A program made the translations under genes and the position numbers. Of a DNA stretch of 52,500 bases, positions 1 through 13,390 are shown piece after piece. The notes below the pieces were generated by a model. That model made no database searches. It was not told where the DNA came from and saw only the letters and a program-made list of their open reading frames with translations. Each line of letters starts with the position of its first letter. Position 1 is the stretch's first letter. This DNA comes from Chrysomallon squamiferum (lineage: Eukaryota; Mollusca; Gastropoda; Neomphalida; Peltospiridae), in contig CM022670.1 of NCBI GenBank assembly GCA_012295275.1, positions 12,017,083 through 12,069,582 of the forward strand, written 5' to 3'.

Positions 1-333
1 AGCGCCGCCTCACTGAACTGGTCAGTGTTGCAGCAGACGATGCGCGGGATGAGCGACATGGAGAAAACAAGGATTGATCTTTACAAACGCTATGGAATCA
101 TTCCCACGGTGAACAGTGACGGGACGGTAGTGCAAGAAAACACGATGCTAAGCGAACGCGCGCGTGCTCAGTTGCTGAACGCGTCGAAAAACAGCGTGCT
201 GTCCGGTCCTGTTCCTCTGCGTCGTGTTCACTCGCACGGACCGCCATCTTGGAATTTAAGAAGCAGTTACCAAAACGTTTCGAAAACAGAATCATATAAA
301 AAAAGACGACCGAAAAGTTCGCAAAATCCATAA
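1..333 (+). CDS. 3' end of an unrecognised protein-coding gene (partial)
   Basis: The frame beginning at base 1 is open through to a TAA at 331-333, giving at least 110 residues. It extends upstream of the first Met (base 25), so this is probably the end of a longer coding sequence or a terminal exon. Codons are much richer in G, C and CpG (for example the GAACGCGCGCGTGCTC stretch) than the AT-rich DNA that follows, which supports real coding. The product is hydrophilic, with a basic Ser/Lys/Arg-rich C-terminus ending KKRRPKSSQNP. An N-terminal stretch (MSDMEKTRIDLYKRYGIIP) may be helical. I recognise no domain. A polyadenylation signal AATAAA lies at 554-559, in keeping with a 3' end here. 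The opposite-strand frame is a shadow. Confidence 0.5.
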   Translation, partial: SAASLNWSVLQQTMRGMSDMEKTRIDLYKRYGIIPTVNSDGTVVQENTMLSERARAQLLNASKNSVLSGPVPLRRVHSHGPPSWNLRSSYQNVSKTESYKKRRPKSSQNP

Positions 334-1552
334 TCGAATTTGTTGTACATGTCTGACTTGTGTATTGTTATCGCTCTGGATTTGTAAAATATATCATAAA
401 CAAAGGTACTGTATTTCATTTTTAAATCACCTTTAGTACTTTTTAAATTTAAATACGTTTTGTAACAAAATGTCAGTTGAAAACGAAAAAAAGACATATA
501 CTGCCAACCTCTGTGTATCTGATATTATGTCATCTACGTCATTATTATTATTAAATAAAACAAAATAATAATGATCAAATACTTTTTCTTTTCTAGAGAT
601 ATGTTTACACAAACAACATAGGTAATTTTAACAAAAAATCTCAAAAAATTCTTTATACTTATTTTTATTTACTTTGAGTGTCTGTAACCATTAATAAAAT
701 AATGGTGTCACAAAATATTTGATTGCACCATTTTACCATTTTATCTGTGTAACGTGGACTGGTATCTGTACTGTTTCCAACAACCCTTGAAGAAACGAAA
801 GCAGACTGGTCTGCCTGTACGCGATGACGTCACGATTACGCAGAAAATCTGCGAACCCTGGCGATTATTAAATTTCAGTATTAAACTACAGTGCGTTGTG
901 AAACTTCGATATTAATTAAAACCTGAATAAAGTACATCTTGGAGATATGGAGATATACATTTAAACTATTTCTTTAAAGCATTTTAAGTTAAATGTTTTT
1001 CATATTACCGTGCTAGAACAAGACACTCACTGTCGACACATTAAACTGCTGTTAGTGATTAGCTGCCAAGTTTCTAATACAATTTATAACAGACAGGAAA
1101 ACACGTACCATGGTATTTGATATGCAAATAGTAGAAATGGAAGTAATGGAAAATCGGGCGACTCCAGTGAATATTCTTCTAACACAGAGCAACCGTATTC
1201 ATACACTGACAACAACAACATCAAAACCATAAATTGCAATATTTATTTATTTATTTAGTTACTTAGTTATTTATGTTAATATAAAAAAAATATATCGTAC
1301 ATGCCACCAGGATCAAATTTTCAAAGTATTTATCCACGTTTATCCCAAAGTGGATTATTTTAGGCTAATCCGAATATTCGCATATGCTGGCACATTTCTG
1401 ATTCCAGTAACGGCGCCTGGGAGATTAAACACGTCAAAAATCAAAACGACTGACCACCGTGCGTTAACTACGAACTACATGCAATGAACAGATTACCTTA
1501 TTATTAATTTGTATTTCGTATTTTAAAATTTCACATGATTTTCTGAAGGCAG
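334..1552. other. AT-rich noncoding stretch
   Basis: This holds the presumed 3' UTR of the left-edge gene, then AT-rich DNA. I see no long frames and no recognisable repeat family. Confidence 0.5.
554..559 (+). promoter_or_regulatory. Candidate polyadenylation signal AATAAA
   Basis: AATAAA lies 221 bp after the stop codon of the partial gene at the left edge. The region is AT-rich, so chance occurrence is possible. Confidence 0.3.
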
Positions 1553-1554
1553 CC

Positions 1555-1636
<82 letters not shown>

Positions 1637-1688
1637 ATATTTGTGTATATGTATGTGTATGTATATGTGTATGTGTGTGTATGTATAT
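1553..1688. repeat. (TG)n/(TA)n compound microsatellite
   Basis: About 46 bp of pure TG is followed by a TA run and then interrupted TATG/TGTA. The open frames across it (CVCVC, YIYIY, HTHTH) are repeat artefacts. Confidence 0.95.
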
Positions 1689-2004
1689 TACACCTACACG
1701 CACACATGAAAACAATATACCATTGCTTCATATCACTTCATATACATACGTACACCGTGCCATATAATTCGACATAAATAAAATATATACAAATTTAATT
1801 CTTTTAATGGGAGCCTTTAGGAATGTGTTAGTCACATGGATTTAAAATTAAACAATTAAAGAAAGTTCACTTTAAGAATGTATTGGAGGTAATATACCTG
1901 ACAGTACGATTCAACAAATGGATGAAACTCATTGTGAAATAATGAAGGAGAAGACAATATTATTCTTAACAAAACTAAGGGTCATCACTTTAAAAATATT
2001 TTAG

Positions 2005-2027
2005 CACACACACACACACACACACAC

Positions 2028-2057
<30 letters not shown>
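2005..2057. repeat. (CA)n microsatellite
   Basis: About 53 bp of CA with one interruption. Confidence 0.95.
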
Positions 2058-2060
<3 letters not shown>

Positions 2061-2307
2061 CAAACACACGTTAAAAAGAGACAGGGAAAGAATAAAACAG
2101 ATAAATATGTATTTATGATAAGAGAGAGAGAGCGTGTGTGTCTGTCACAGAGTGTGTTTATGATATGGATAAATGGAAGAAAAGAAAAGAAAACAGATGA
2201 TAGTGACATAAAAAAATAGAGGAAGATTTAAAAAATGGCCGAAAAAGACAAACAGCTCAGTTCTGGGTTCAAAATCATTTTATAAAAAGATATTTTAACA
2301 AAACATT

Positions 2308-2327
2308 AAAAAAAAAAAAAAAAAATT

Positions 2328-2391
<64 letters not shown>

Positions 2392-2405
2392 AAAAGGTAA
2401 AAAAA
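2308..2405. repeat. Long interrupted poly(A) tract
   Basis: An 18-bp A run and a ~55-bp A run are separated and followed by short TTAAGT and GT interruptions. It may be the tail of a retroposed sequence, but I see no retroposon body upstream. Confidence 0.85.
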
Positions 2406-2629
2406 CAGAGTCTGTCAACAGTATTAATTTCAGGTGAAAAGTGCATTAAAGTTTTGAAGTTACAAACTTTAATCTTTAGGTTTTCAGTTCAGCTCATTTA
2501 CTGGCTAAATTGTTACGTATGTTTGCCAAAAACATGACATTTTAACAGAACGCAGCTAGCTTTATATGGCATTTTTGCAAATTATTATTATTTTGTTACG
2601 CAATATTTACATTTGTTCTTTAGTTATTA

Positions 2630-4283
2630 TTAGTATTAGAATTATTATAGTAATAGTAGTTGTGGTAAAAATAATATTAGTAGCAGCAGTAATAACAGTA
2701 CTAATATTAGCTGTAATAGTAGTAGTAACAGTAACAGTAGTAGTAGTTGCAGTAGTAATAGAAGAAGTAGAAGCAACTGTAGTAGTAGTAGCAGCAGTAG
2801 TAGTAGCATGTTTTTGAATCAACACTAAACAAAAGCTATCGCGTGACAAACATTATATTATTCTATACTGTAGTAGCAGTAATAGTAGTAGTAGTAGTAG
2901 TTACAGCAGCAGTAGTAGTAATGGTAAGAGCAGCCCCGTACTAGATGTTTTTCAGCAGCAGTAGTAGTAATGGTAAGAGCAGCCCCGTACTAGATGTTTT
3001 TCAGCAGCTGTTGTTCCATTTGTAGTTAAAGTAGCTGTATAACAACACTCATAATAGCTGTATTTATAATAATATCATTAATAACAACAATATAAATAAT
3101 AACATAATAACCATGTCAGTAACAAAAAAACAATAACATAACCGTAATGTTTTCTTGATTACTTAAACGTTACTTCTGCTCTACGGTGGAAAAAAACATT
3201 TTAATACATTTATATTACTGTGCTTTACAGCTCGATAAACAAGAACCGCCAAATATCTCGAAGTATTATTATTATTTTTGTATTTTTTCTTTTTTTCTCA
3301 AGTGGCCAGCGCTAGTGACCCATAAAGTGACCAGAACTAACATGTACATAAATATTAGTAGGTAGTAAAAGTAAGTGGTTACGCCTTCTTCAGTAATTTG
3401 ACCGCCAAACAAAAACCGGTTGTATGCCGTAAATAGAAGCACAAGATTTTTTTTTTTTCTTCTTTTTACAGGATTGTAAATTTATATACGACTGAGCTCA
3501 GTTTTATGCGAAGTAAACAAGTGAAGGTATTAGAACGATACATTATGCTTGTTTTATTTATTTCTGCTAATAAATTACAGTGACGGTAACTGAGGAGGTT
3601 CATATCGCACTCGTTTTTTTTCGGGACATCACCGTGTTGCTGTGTGACAGGCTGGTTAAAAACGTGTGGTTTGCCTGCCAACAGTTAGTTAGCTCACTGA
3701 TAACGAGTGCATTCAAAGAAGAAGAGTGAACACACCTTATTTACATTCGGAGATGATCAGTGAACAAAAATCATAAAAATGAAAATAAAAGGTTTATTAT
3801 GCACGAGTTACGTAGAATGTAAAATACTGTAATCGTTACGAGACCGACAGACGTACAGAAAAACAGATAAATGGATGTGCGAACATAGATACATAAACAA
3901 ATACATGTAAAAAATACCCAGTAAGAATATAATATTCTGTTCGGAATGATTGTTTTATATAATACTGGATTCAAACCTCTGAATGAAGTGTGATAGAGAA
4001 TATAGTGTGCCTTGTTACTTACGACTGTTTTAATATAAAACTGAAGTCAAACCTTTGTAAATTATAAAGTATGATAAACAATTTTCATTTTCACTTGGGT
4101 ACTCATGATGTCCCATTTTATATACAAATGTAAACAATATCTGATAACTTATTGTTTTTATTACATTTTTGGGTGTGTATGTGGGGGGTTGGGGTTTTTA
4201 ATTCTTCGTTACTTTTGTTGTTTTTGTTGTCTTCATTATTATTATTATTACTATCACAAAGAACAGTAGAGGTATTAGCAGAA

Positions 4284-4322
<39 letters not shown>

Positions 4323-4360
4323 CTGTAATGATAAGAGCAGTCTCGTACTAATGGTTTTTC
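2630..4360. other. TAG/TAA trinucleotide-rich region
   Basis: Degenerate TAG/TAA/CAG trinucleotide repeats cover 2,630-3,000, and a pure (TAG)n run covers 4,284-4,322. AT-rich unique DNA lies between them. The valine-rich and threonine-rich frames on the two strands are repeat artefacts. A short conserved sequence following the TAG tracts is listed separately. Confidence 0.7.
2904..3001. repeat. Perfect 49-bp tandem duplication (two copies)
   Basis: Units 2,904-2,952 and 2,953-3,001 are identical. Each begins with CAG/TAG trinucleotides and contains TAATGGTAAGAGCAGCCCCG and then TACTAGATGTTTTT. A diverged third copy of the core lies at 4,325-4,360, again after a TAG run. Confidence 0.95.
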
Positions 4361-4676
4361 GTACTCGTATTCTTAACACCCACAAAAATAAACTCCATTT
4401 ATAGAGAAGTATTTAAATATAAAAGAAAAACGGAATAAATAATTATACATATAAATTTGTTGTTGAAATCTGCGACGTTTAGTTTTATTAGTAAAATCAC
4501 CTTCGCACTATCACTGCAGAATGAGTTTCTTTCATCTCCCGTGTTAACGCGTCACACTGACAGGTGCGTTACCTCCAAGTGTTTAAATACTTAAAATTAG
4601 CTTTTGAACTCTATTTTAGTTTTTAAAATTTTAATTTTATATGACTAAGACAGTTTTAAAGCCAGTGGAAACATAC

Positions 4677-4860
4677 ATGCAGGTATTTATGTATGCATAC
4701 ATACATATACATATATATTTATGTGTGTGTGTACATACATACATACATACATGCAGGTATTTATGTATATACGTGTGTGTGTGGATGTATTTATGAACGA
4801 ATGTATGTATCTATGTATCATGTCTGTATGCATGTATGTACGTATGTATAAAACATAACA
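4677..4860. repeat. Degenerate CATA/TGTA tetranucleotide region
   Basis: Interrupted CATA, ATGT and TGTG repeats. A short ATGCAGGTATTTATGTAT motif occurs twice, near 4,676 and 4,752. Confidence 0.8.
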
Positions 4861-6087
4861 ATGATATTATTACAAAGATCATTAAGTGATTATTATCAGT
4901 AAGACAGAAACTGAATTTGTGTAGAGCTAAAACGTGTTGTTTTCTCATTTTGGACTGCTCCTAATATTATTTATTACAATGGATATTTTATCGAATTATT
5001 CTTACAACGATTAGTCTTTATTGTAAAATGCCACATTGTTCCTTACGTACAGTTATGCTGAAGTTACTTATCTTATAGCTGTTGCCCTTTTCACACGTTT
5101 GTCTACACTGAAGAAAGAAAGAAAGAAATTGCAGGTGGAGTCTCTGTTCGGCAGCCAATAAAAGCGAAGATAAACAGATTTGTGGTCAATGCGTCGAATA
5201 TAAACATTTTAGTTTTTTCTCTCAGTTTGACTGTCTAGTACGTATACAGAATGAACAGTTCCAGCCTACTGTAACTGGTTTCACCACGTGTTGAACAGTG
5301 CATAAGTACGCGAGACAACCATGGTTCTAGAATTTATCAGTGAAACAAAGAGAACATTTTTTTTAAAAACGAATTCATAATATTCAAATTAACATTACTT
5401 CTTTGTAATAAAAATAAGGTGTTATTTTTATATATTATTATTATTATTTTTTTTTTTTAGGTCTTGGAATTATATTTTTTTTACTGTCACATAAGTATAA
5501 CGTTTATTATAGTTGTATCATAGTGACGAAAGACAGCCGAAAAAAAAAAAAAAAAAAAAAAAGATGCATCTTATATATTTTGAACCAGTAAAGAAATTGG
5601 CGAAAAATGATGTTAATAATTTAAAATACATAAATTGAATAGCTCCTACAATGTTCTTTCCAATATAAATATCATTTGTGTCTGAATAATTTGTTACTGC
5701 CATGGTAAACACAAGGTGCTAATTACCCTTTATATTGTCACGTAACAAGTGACAAGTCTGACGACACGTTAGACAGACCAGAGAAAGGACGCGGACCGGA
5801 CCCGTTTGTTGAAACACGGACTTCCCGCACCGTTAAGCAGAATAGTGAATGTTTGTTGCATTGCACCTTGAATAGCTGATAATTTCTTTAGGCAGTGTCC
5901 AGTGGACAACAAAACAAATTCAAGTATAATCCACCTGCCGCAGTTCTAGTGTAATTAATACATACTTGTTGTGATTCTAACAGACACAATACTTGCAAAT
6001 TATTTTTTCTAATTATTATTTATTTCTTATTAGTGTATATCTTTGATGGCATTGATAAACACACAATTCCACCCACACATTACACAT
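4861..6087. other. Noncoding DNA, no recognised feature
   Basis: AT-rich sequence with short A/T runs (for example 5,540-5,562). A patch near 5,750-5,840 is locally more GC- and CpG-rich, without a convincing frame. Confidence 0.4.
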
Positions 6088-6192
6088 GCATACATACATA
6101 CATACATACATACATACATACATACATACATACATACATACATACATACATACATACATACATACATACATACATACATACATACATACATA
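6088..6192. repeat. (CATA)n microsatellite, about 26 units
   Basis: Almost uninterrupted CATA over ~105 bp. The YIHT and MYVC frames on both strands are artefacts of it. Confidence 0.97.
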
Positions 6193-7881
6193 GTTACATA
6201 CATACACACCCACATGCATACGTACATATAATATACAAACACTTGGTTATATTTTAAAATTACTTGAAAAGGATGGGACAGTTATTTTAAGATAAAATTT
6301 GACTCATCATCAAGAAAACAATAAATAAAAGTAAGAAATTGGACACCTTTAATTCATTTGACTTTTGCTATTTTCGGCTGTATGATTAGCTATCAACATT
6401 GTGGTTCCAAACTGCTGTGTCTTTCGAAGAATTCAGTACAGAATTCGGGCTAACAAGTAACAAGCTCTTCAGCTATTAATATCTCATTCAAAAATTTCAG
6501 AGACTTTTACAGCACATATCAGTATATAAAATTTAATGTGTTCAGCACAGATCATCAGGTGACTGACTGACTGTTCCATTAATTCTACAGGGGTTTGTTT
6601 AATTAGTTTCCCTAAGCTGACTGCATAAGAAATGAATGGGACGTGTAACAAATGGGAGACAACCATTGTAGTAGACTGAATTCAGTAACGTCACTTATTT
6701 ATACGAATGCTTTTACCAACAACTAACCGCTTCACCAGCTATTAGCAGTTAATAAACGATAACAGATAAACCTGATCCGAGATCGTAAGACTATATCCAA
6801 TAAATTATTTTTATAACTCGCCAGTTAACAAAATTATAGTGAACTGTCTATAAATTGTAAAAAAAATAAAAAAATAAAATAAAATAAAATAAATTAAAAA
6901 AAAATAAAGAATTTTTATTTTAGGGATAATATTTATGACTATCCAGAGTCCTTCTATGGAAGTAAAGTGGAGGAATTACGCTCAGTTTATCTAAGGGCGT
7001 GAACTTAAGCAATAAAAGTGCAATTATTTTTGAAATAAAAGAAAATATATAACCTACTGAAAACGTTCGTCGTAAACAAGCTCACATCAGCGGGACAGGC
7101 TGAGACAGGAATGCTCAATGTTTTCAGTACTAGTGCTGTAAATACCATCACTCTTTGTAGATGAAAGAGCTATTTTGTGAAAGGAAATTTAGGGAGATGA
7201 GGATAAGAAAAATGCAGAAAAGAAAAGAAATCTTTATATTTAATTAATTATAATGGTGGGTTTTTCAGCTTTTCTTAAATATAATACTAAAAAGACAACA
7301 GAAAATAATAATAATAATAATATCAACAGAAAAAGCAAGACAAGAATCAGCTCAGTGCACAAAATAATAATGATCACGATGTTAATTAAGCTGGCAAATG
7401 TATTGCTATTTTCTTGTTTCTTGATGATTATATTTTTTATATTATTATTATTATAATTGCAATTATTACACAAACGACAGCTTGTCCAAATGATTGCTAT
7501 ATAGACAATGACCTATATTCATACTGTTGTTAAGTCAAGAATGCTTGATCCCATGTTATGCTATTATGCAATATTTCTTGAGTGTCGGCAAAGTACTGAT
7601 CATAAAAAATCGGAACGAGGACATGGTTATGACAGATAAAGTTATGTTCACACGAACTCATTTTTGATAACACTGAATAAGGGCAGCAAATAATGTTAAC
7701 TAAACAGGCACAAAACAATAAAATAAAATAAAATAAAATAAAATAAACTTGACCCCCTTTGATGTACTCACTAATCATGTGCGCAGTTTTAATTGACTAC
7801 AGGTGTTAAAAGATATTATTTTTTATTTATTTATTTATAAGAAAACAACAGTAATAGCAGTAATATTACGAACATTTGAAC

Positions 7882-7884
<3 letters not shown>
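6193..7884. other. Noncoding AT-rich DNA
   Basis: Contains (AAAAT/AAATA)n-like patches at ~6,860-6,905 and ~7,720-7,746 and AAT runs near 7,305. I see no gene. Confidence 0.4.

Positions 7885-7950
<66 letters not shown>
7885..7950. repeat. (TC)n microsatellite
   Basis: 66 bp of uninterrupted CT dinucleotide. Confidence 0.97.
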
Positions 7951-7954
<4 letters not shown>

Positions 7955-8030
7955 AATACCTAATCATTTATATTCATACATCTTTTCAGAACTACTTTAG
8001 ATAAAACGAATTCTGTACACCAATACATAC

Positions 8031-8061
<31 letters not shown>

Positions 8062-8463
8062 AAATAAAAAAATAGGGAAAGACAGATATTTACTTTCACT
8101 GTTTATAAGAGTAATTATATATATTCTGTGGTATTAACATTCCATTTTAATTTGTGATATTTTAGGTCAAAATGTGAAGTTACTGGCATTAATACATGTC
8201 TGTCTTATCTTAATGTTTTATCGCTACTGTTGTCAGTGATTTCATTTATTTCGTAAGCTGTGTGATGAATGTATACTGATCGTGGATTGTGGATATGTGC
8301 TTTTTTGCATGAGACTTTGTTCAGGTGTACTTTTGTATTTATGTCTTTGATATATTTATATGTGTATAATTTAATTACTATGAAAAACAAAATAACGAAA
8401 ACAGCAACAACTACAACAAAAACAATAACAGTAATAGTAGAATTAGAAGTAGTAACAACAACA

Positions 8464-8581
8464 GTAATAATAATAATAATAATAATACATGTAATAACAA
8501 TAATAATAACAGTAGTAGTAGTAGTAATAGTAGTAGTAGTAGTAATAGTAGTAGTAGTAGAAATAATAGTAGTAGTACCTA

Positions 8582-8613
<32 letters not shown>

Positions 8614-8615
8614 TA
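8464..8615. repeat. (TAA)n/(TAG)n trinucleotide tract
   Basis: A long TAA/TAG tract with few interruptions. It creates stop-free frames on both strands (poly-Val/Ile and poly-Thr), which I take as artefacts because they consist only of repeat codons. Confidence 0.9.
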
Positions 8616-8771
8616 TAAAATATAAAACAAATCAAAATATTAATTAACATAAACAAACAAAAAAGCTTAGCAATACTAATAATATAAAAAGACAAATTTA
8701 TTCATTCATGGAGAATTAGTATGAATAAGATTATATCTGTTAGAAATCTTTTGTTAATTTTAACCCAGTTT

Positions 8772-8772
8772 A

Positions 8773-8829
<57 letters not shown>
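8772..8829. repeat. (AAT)n microsatellite
   Basis: About 19 AAT units. Confidence 0.95.
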
Positions 8830-8830
<1 letters not shown>

Positions 8831-10097
8831 TAACAATGTAAAGTTAAACACCTATAAAATATAGACATATACTTATATATATGGAATTTGGTTTTTTCTT
8901 TTCTTTTTTCTTTTTTTAAATTTTATATATAATTTCTGATAGGCGCTTTTAGTACAAATAGGAAAAAAAAAAAAAAATATATATATATAAAAAAACTAAA
9001 TAAATAATTAAATAATTAAAGTCTAGAAAATTCTTTATTGTCTCGTATTTCTGCATATAAACTAGATTTGACAGCACAGGGTATCAAAACTGAGCGAGAT
9101 GTGAAAAGTAATTTGCTAAATTGATATTGGCGTTTATCTGCTTATTTTTGGTGTATTTTAATAAGATTTATGAATTTATTATTATTATTTTTTTTTTATC
9201 TTCACTTGAACCTCTGTTTCATATAGATTATATGGCTCAGTGTTTTCCGGCTTTCACCAGATTTGTAGTAATGGTAAAAATGGCCATGAAAAACGAAAAA
9301 AACCGTCACCAAAAGACAGCCGAAAAAAAAAAAAAAAAAAAAAAACGTTATATAAACTGTTCTGCAATGGCGACAACCGCATGCATAAAATATAAACATA
9401 AATAAATAAAAGTAATAAAGAAAATTAAAATTAAACTTAAACTAAAAAAAAAAAAAAAATCTATTATTTTTGAATATTAAAACCTCTTCTCGCTATATTC
9501 TTATTTCAGACTTGACTTTATAACATATTTATTTCTTCTTTTTTTTTTTTCTTCAAAATTAAAAGGAAGAAAAACGAAGAAGAACGATCGGCTAGGCATA
9601 TTTTCACGTATTATGACGAGAACAATAAAATGCATTGCAAAATGTGAGAAACGTCAGTGTTGACAAGTATATTATATGTTAATGAAACAGACTTCGTTTT
9701 CTTTCCTTCAGTCGAAGTCGTGTAAGCGAATCTATCTCTGAGACTAAAATGAATGCGTCTTCTGTTCGACAATGTCGTCTGGTTCTTTTTAAGTTCAGTG
9801 GTATTGTTAAGAGACGTGCTATCGACAATAACCTAACATCGGTTGGGGGGAAATTATTCTGTATGCGAAGTCATCCGTGAAATTACTGAAGGTGACAGCA
9901 TGTAAGTCAACACAGTCTGTGATATAATAATAATAATAATAATAATAACGACAATGATGACAAAAATGATAACGCTGACGACAATAATAAATAAATAAAT
10001 AATAAAGATAATAATAAAGAAATGGAGTGGTATTTTTTCAAGTGAAGTGGGATTTCAGTGCAGTCAGCAACAAAATGATTTAATAAAACGAAACCGA

Positions 10098-10131
<34 letters not shown>

Positions 10132-10777
10132 CGATTCGTGACTTTGTAATTAAAAAAATAAATCATGTTATAGTAGTTTTCTTGAGATTTGTCCTAAGTA
10201 GTTACTGACGTCAGCGAATGGCTTAAGTTAACTGAAAGTAAGATTTAGTGAGATTATGTATTAATTAGAGACTTTTATTTTTAAATAATAGAGAATATCA
10301 CGAATATATAGATCTATGATTGAGATATTCCGTGTGTGTGCGTGCGCGCGTATGCATTGAGTATCTGAATGAATGTGAGCGACATAGATAGATACAGTAT
10401 CTATCAATCTAACTATATATTGTTATGTTATATTATGTTATATTATATTATATTATATTATATTATATTATATTATCTATAGAAAGAAAGAGATAGAACA
10501 ATTTGAACGTTTTTAGACTGTTATTACTTTCAAAAGAAAATTAAACGCATGATTATTAATTAAATGATTAATTTAAGGCACGTACGAATACACGTCATTA
10601 GGCACCCTGTTTTTTTAACACTCTCATGTCATATGTATGAGCTGCGTTCGGAAGAGGAAATTAAAATATACATATTGCAAAACCTTCCGGTAATTTTATT
10701 GTCGGTAACCACTGAACAACAGGAAAATTGTTAACATCATTTATCCTCATATTACTGCTATTTATTTATTTATGCAT
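8830..10777. other. Noncoding DNA with short AAT, TATTA and A-run repeats
   Basis: Short AAT runs occur near 9,926 and 10,102, and a TATTA pentamer run near 10,430-10,476. There is a (TA)n/A-run patch near 8,964. I see no coding exon. Confidence 0.4.
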
Positions 10778-10800
10778 TTCTTCTTCTTCTTCTTCTTCTT

Positions 10801-10831
<31 letters not shown>

Positions 10832-10840
10832 TTATTATTA
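10778..10840. repeat. (TTC)n then (ATT)n microsatellite
   Basis: About 17 TTC units run directly into ATT units. The poly-Ser frame over it is an artefact. Confidence 0.95.
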
Positions 10841-11279
10841 TCATAATACAGTAATAATTATTATTATTACAGCAGAGTTATTGTTTTTGTTATTTGTTTC
10901 CAATGTCATCGTTGTCGCTGTCCTTATTTATTAGTAGTTGTTGTTGTCATGACGGTGGTCGTTGTTGCTGATGCTTGTTTATTTCCTTCTCTCTCTGATC
11001 TATCTCTAATCGAAAAGTGTCACATTCTGATAATTTTTACAGTGATAATATTTGATTAATTGTATTTTAAAAAATAACAGATGAATGCAAATCAGTGGTT
11101 AGGCGCTGATCAGACGTTGGCAGTTTGCCCAATCAAATCGAATTATATCAGATTATGGACGTTTTATATGTTCCAGCAGAACCTAATAACTGTAACCAAT
11201 ATATATATATATATATTAATTTGGCATTAAATACATTATCATCATCTTCGTCGTCAGCATTAATATTGTTATTAGTAGC

Positions 11280-13390
11280 AATAGCATGTCAGTAGTAGTA
11301 GTAGTGGTAGTAGTAATTGCAGCCGCAGTTGGAGTCGTAGTAGTGGTACAAGCAGTAGTAGTAGAAGAAGTATCAGTAACAGTGGTAGCTGCAGCAATAG
11401 TAGAGTAGAATAGTAATAGTAGCAGCAATAGTAGTTACAGTAATAACACAAGCAGCAATTATTATAGTAGTAGAAGTTGTAATATTAGTAATAGAATGGT
11501 ACTGCGATACAAATTGTAGAAGTTGTTGTGGTAAAGAGTTACTAGTTGTGGCAGTGGTGAAAATAATAAAGAGATGGTTATGTCAATCTATGACAGTAAA
11601 AAGAAGTTAACTAATGACAGATTTAAATACATTAAGAATTAATTTACTTAGAATTATTATTATTATTAGTAGTAGTAGTAGTAGTATATTATTATTAGTA
11701 GTAGTAGTAGTAGTAGTAGTACTAGTAGTACAATTATATAGAAGTAGTAATAGTAGTAGTGTAGCAGTACCAGTAGTAGTTGTAATGATAACAATAGTGT
11801 AGATCTAGTACTAGCAGTAGTTTATAGTAGTAGGATTTACAATAGTAGTATTGTATATACAGCAACCAGTCATAAACTTTTCCAAATAATTACTCAACTG
11901 ATTATGACATTATATCCCACATCGACTAAGTTAAGGTTACTGTGCCGTGTTATTCAACATTGTACTGGCCGTAAAACAAACTCCTGTTATGACGGCTGAT
12001 GATATATGTATATGAAATTATTTTCCACTGCTGCTTCGTTTTAAAATTTAATAATAAAATAAAAAAAAATAAAAAATAAAAAAAATGAAATACAATAAAA
12101 AAAAAAAAAGAAAAAATGAAATAAAAAAAAAAAAAATAAATAAAAAAAAATAAAAAAAATGATTATGTTTAGTATCTAAACACAAAACAACAACAACCCA
12201 ATAATACCAAATTATGTCTTGTTCTTTTTATATTATTAGTTATCTGAGGCAGGCGAAATTTCGGTCAATCGATAACCCTCTTCGGGTATTAACGCCACTT
12301 GGATACATTTCAGTTTTACGCTTGATCAAAGAACACGTCTGCTTCGACTGATACCGCAGAACAATGGCGGGATTATTATGTTTTTAACGTCTGCTTTTCA
12401 GAAATAAGTAATTACAAAGTTATTTCTTTTGTATCCACAATCATGCAAATGAATCGAATTTTGATTTATAGCACAAAGTTGACTTTGATTTTTTTTTCCC
12501 CTTATTTTTTTGTTTTAGTTTTTGTTTTTCATTTTTTTTCTTCTTTTTTTTACAAGATCCAGGAGATCGACTGAAATTTGATAGTTGAAAATTATTATGG
12601 AGGATTACAATAACCGACATCGTTCAAAGCTTGTTTTTGTTTTGTAAATAATTTCTGAATTCAGTGGTTCAAAAATGCATTTATTCTTTTTCGATCAATA
12701 ATAACCGCATTACTGCTAATGGTCCTGACTGAGTTTTGTTGGAAATAATTCAGAATGAGTAATTATTGAGTAAAGATAGTTGTATGTAATTTGATCATAA
12801 AAAATACATTTAATTTATAATAACTGTAAGCAGTAATATTGCAGTTAGTATAATTATTTCACTGCCATAGCAGTAATGGCAGCTGTAGTGGTAGAAACAG
12901 TAGTAGTAGTAGTAGTAGTAGCAGTAGTGGTAGCAATAGTAGTAATAGTAATAGTAGTAATAGTAATAGTAGTATTAATAGTAATAAAGTGATACTGATG
13001 TGGTTGTACTATTGTAGAGGTAAAGGTAAAATACCAGTAGTACTAGTGATAGTAATATTAGTAGTGCTAGTAGTAATTGTAGTAACATTAGTAGTGCTAG
13101 TAGTAGAGTGGTAGTGTCGTGGTGATACTAACAGTATTGGTAATTGTAAAATAATAGTAGTGATGGTGGTGGTGTCGTCATTGTACTAATAGTATTGGCA
13201 AAGGTTAATAGAACAATTTTAGTTGTAGTAGTTATACTAGTTATAGTAACAGTAGTAGCAGTAGCAGTTTTAGTGACGATAAATGTAGTGTGATAGTAAC
13301 AGTAATAGTAATAGTACTAGTAATGTAAATACCGGTAGTGAGGTGATGGTAATAGTGGTGGTGACAGTAATAATACTGGAATATTTTTGA
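11280..13390. other. Diffuse TAG trinucleotide regions and A-rich block
   Basis: TAG-rich degenerate repeats lie at ~11,280-11,560, ~11,655-11,860 and ~12,850-13,380. An (AAAAT)n/A-rich block lies at ~12,055-12,165. The poly-Thr, poly-Ser and poly-Val frames are repeat artefacts. Confidence 0.7.

Noticed and set aside
1553-6260. CRISPR-like regularity in the repeat runs
   Set aside because: These are continuous microsatellites without unique spacers, in a eukaryotic genome.
8205-8630. A 141-codon frame on the minus strand rich in Thr and Ile
   Set aside because: It is generated by TAA/TAG trinucleotide repeats; the opposite strand is equally open (poly-Val) and no non-repeat motif is present.
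12262-12292. Hairpin GATAACCC-TCTTC-GGGTATT resembling a terminator
   Set aside because: Short, isolated and in a eukaryotic gene desert; no adjacent transcript to terminate.
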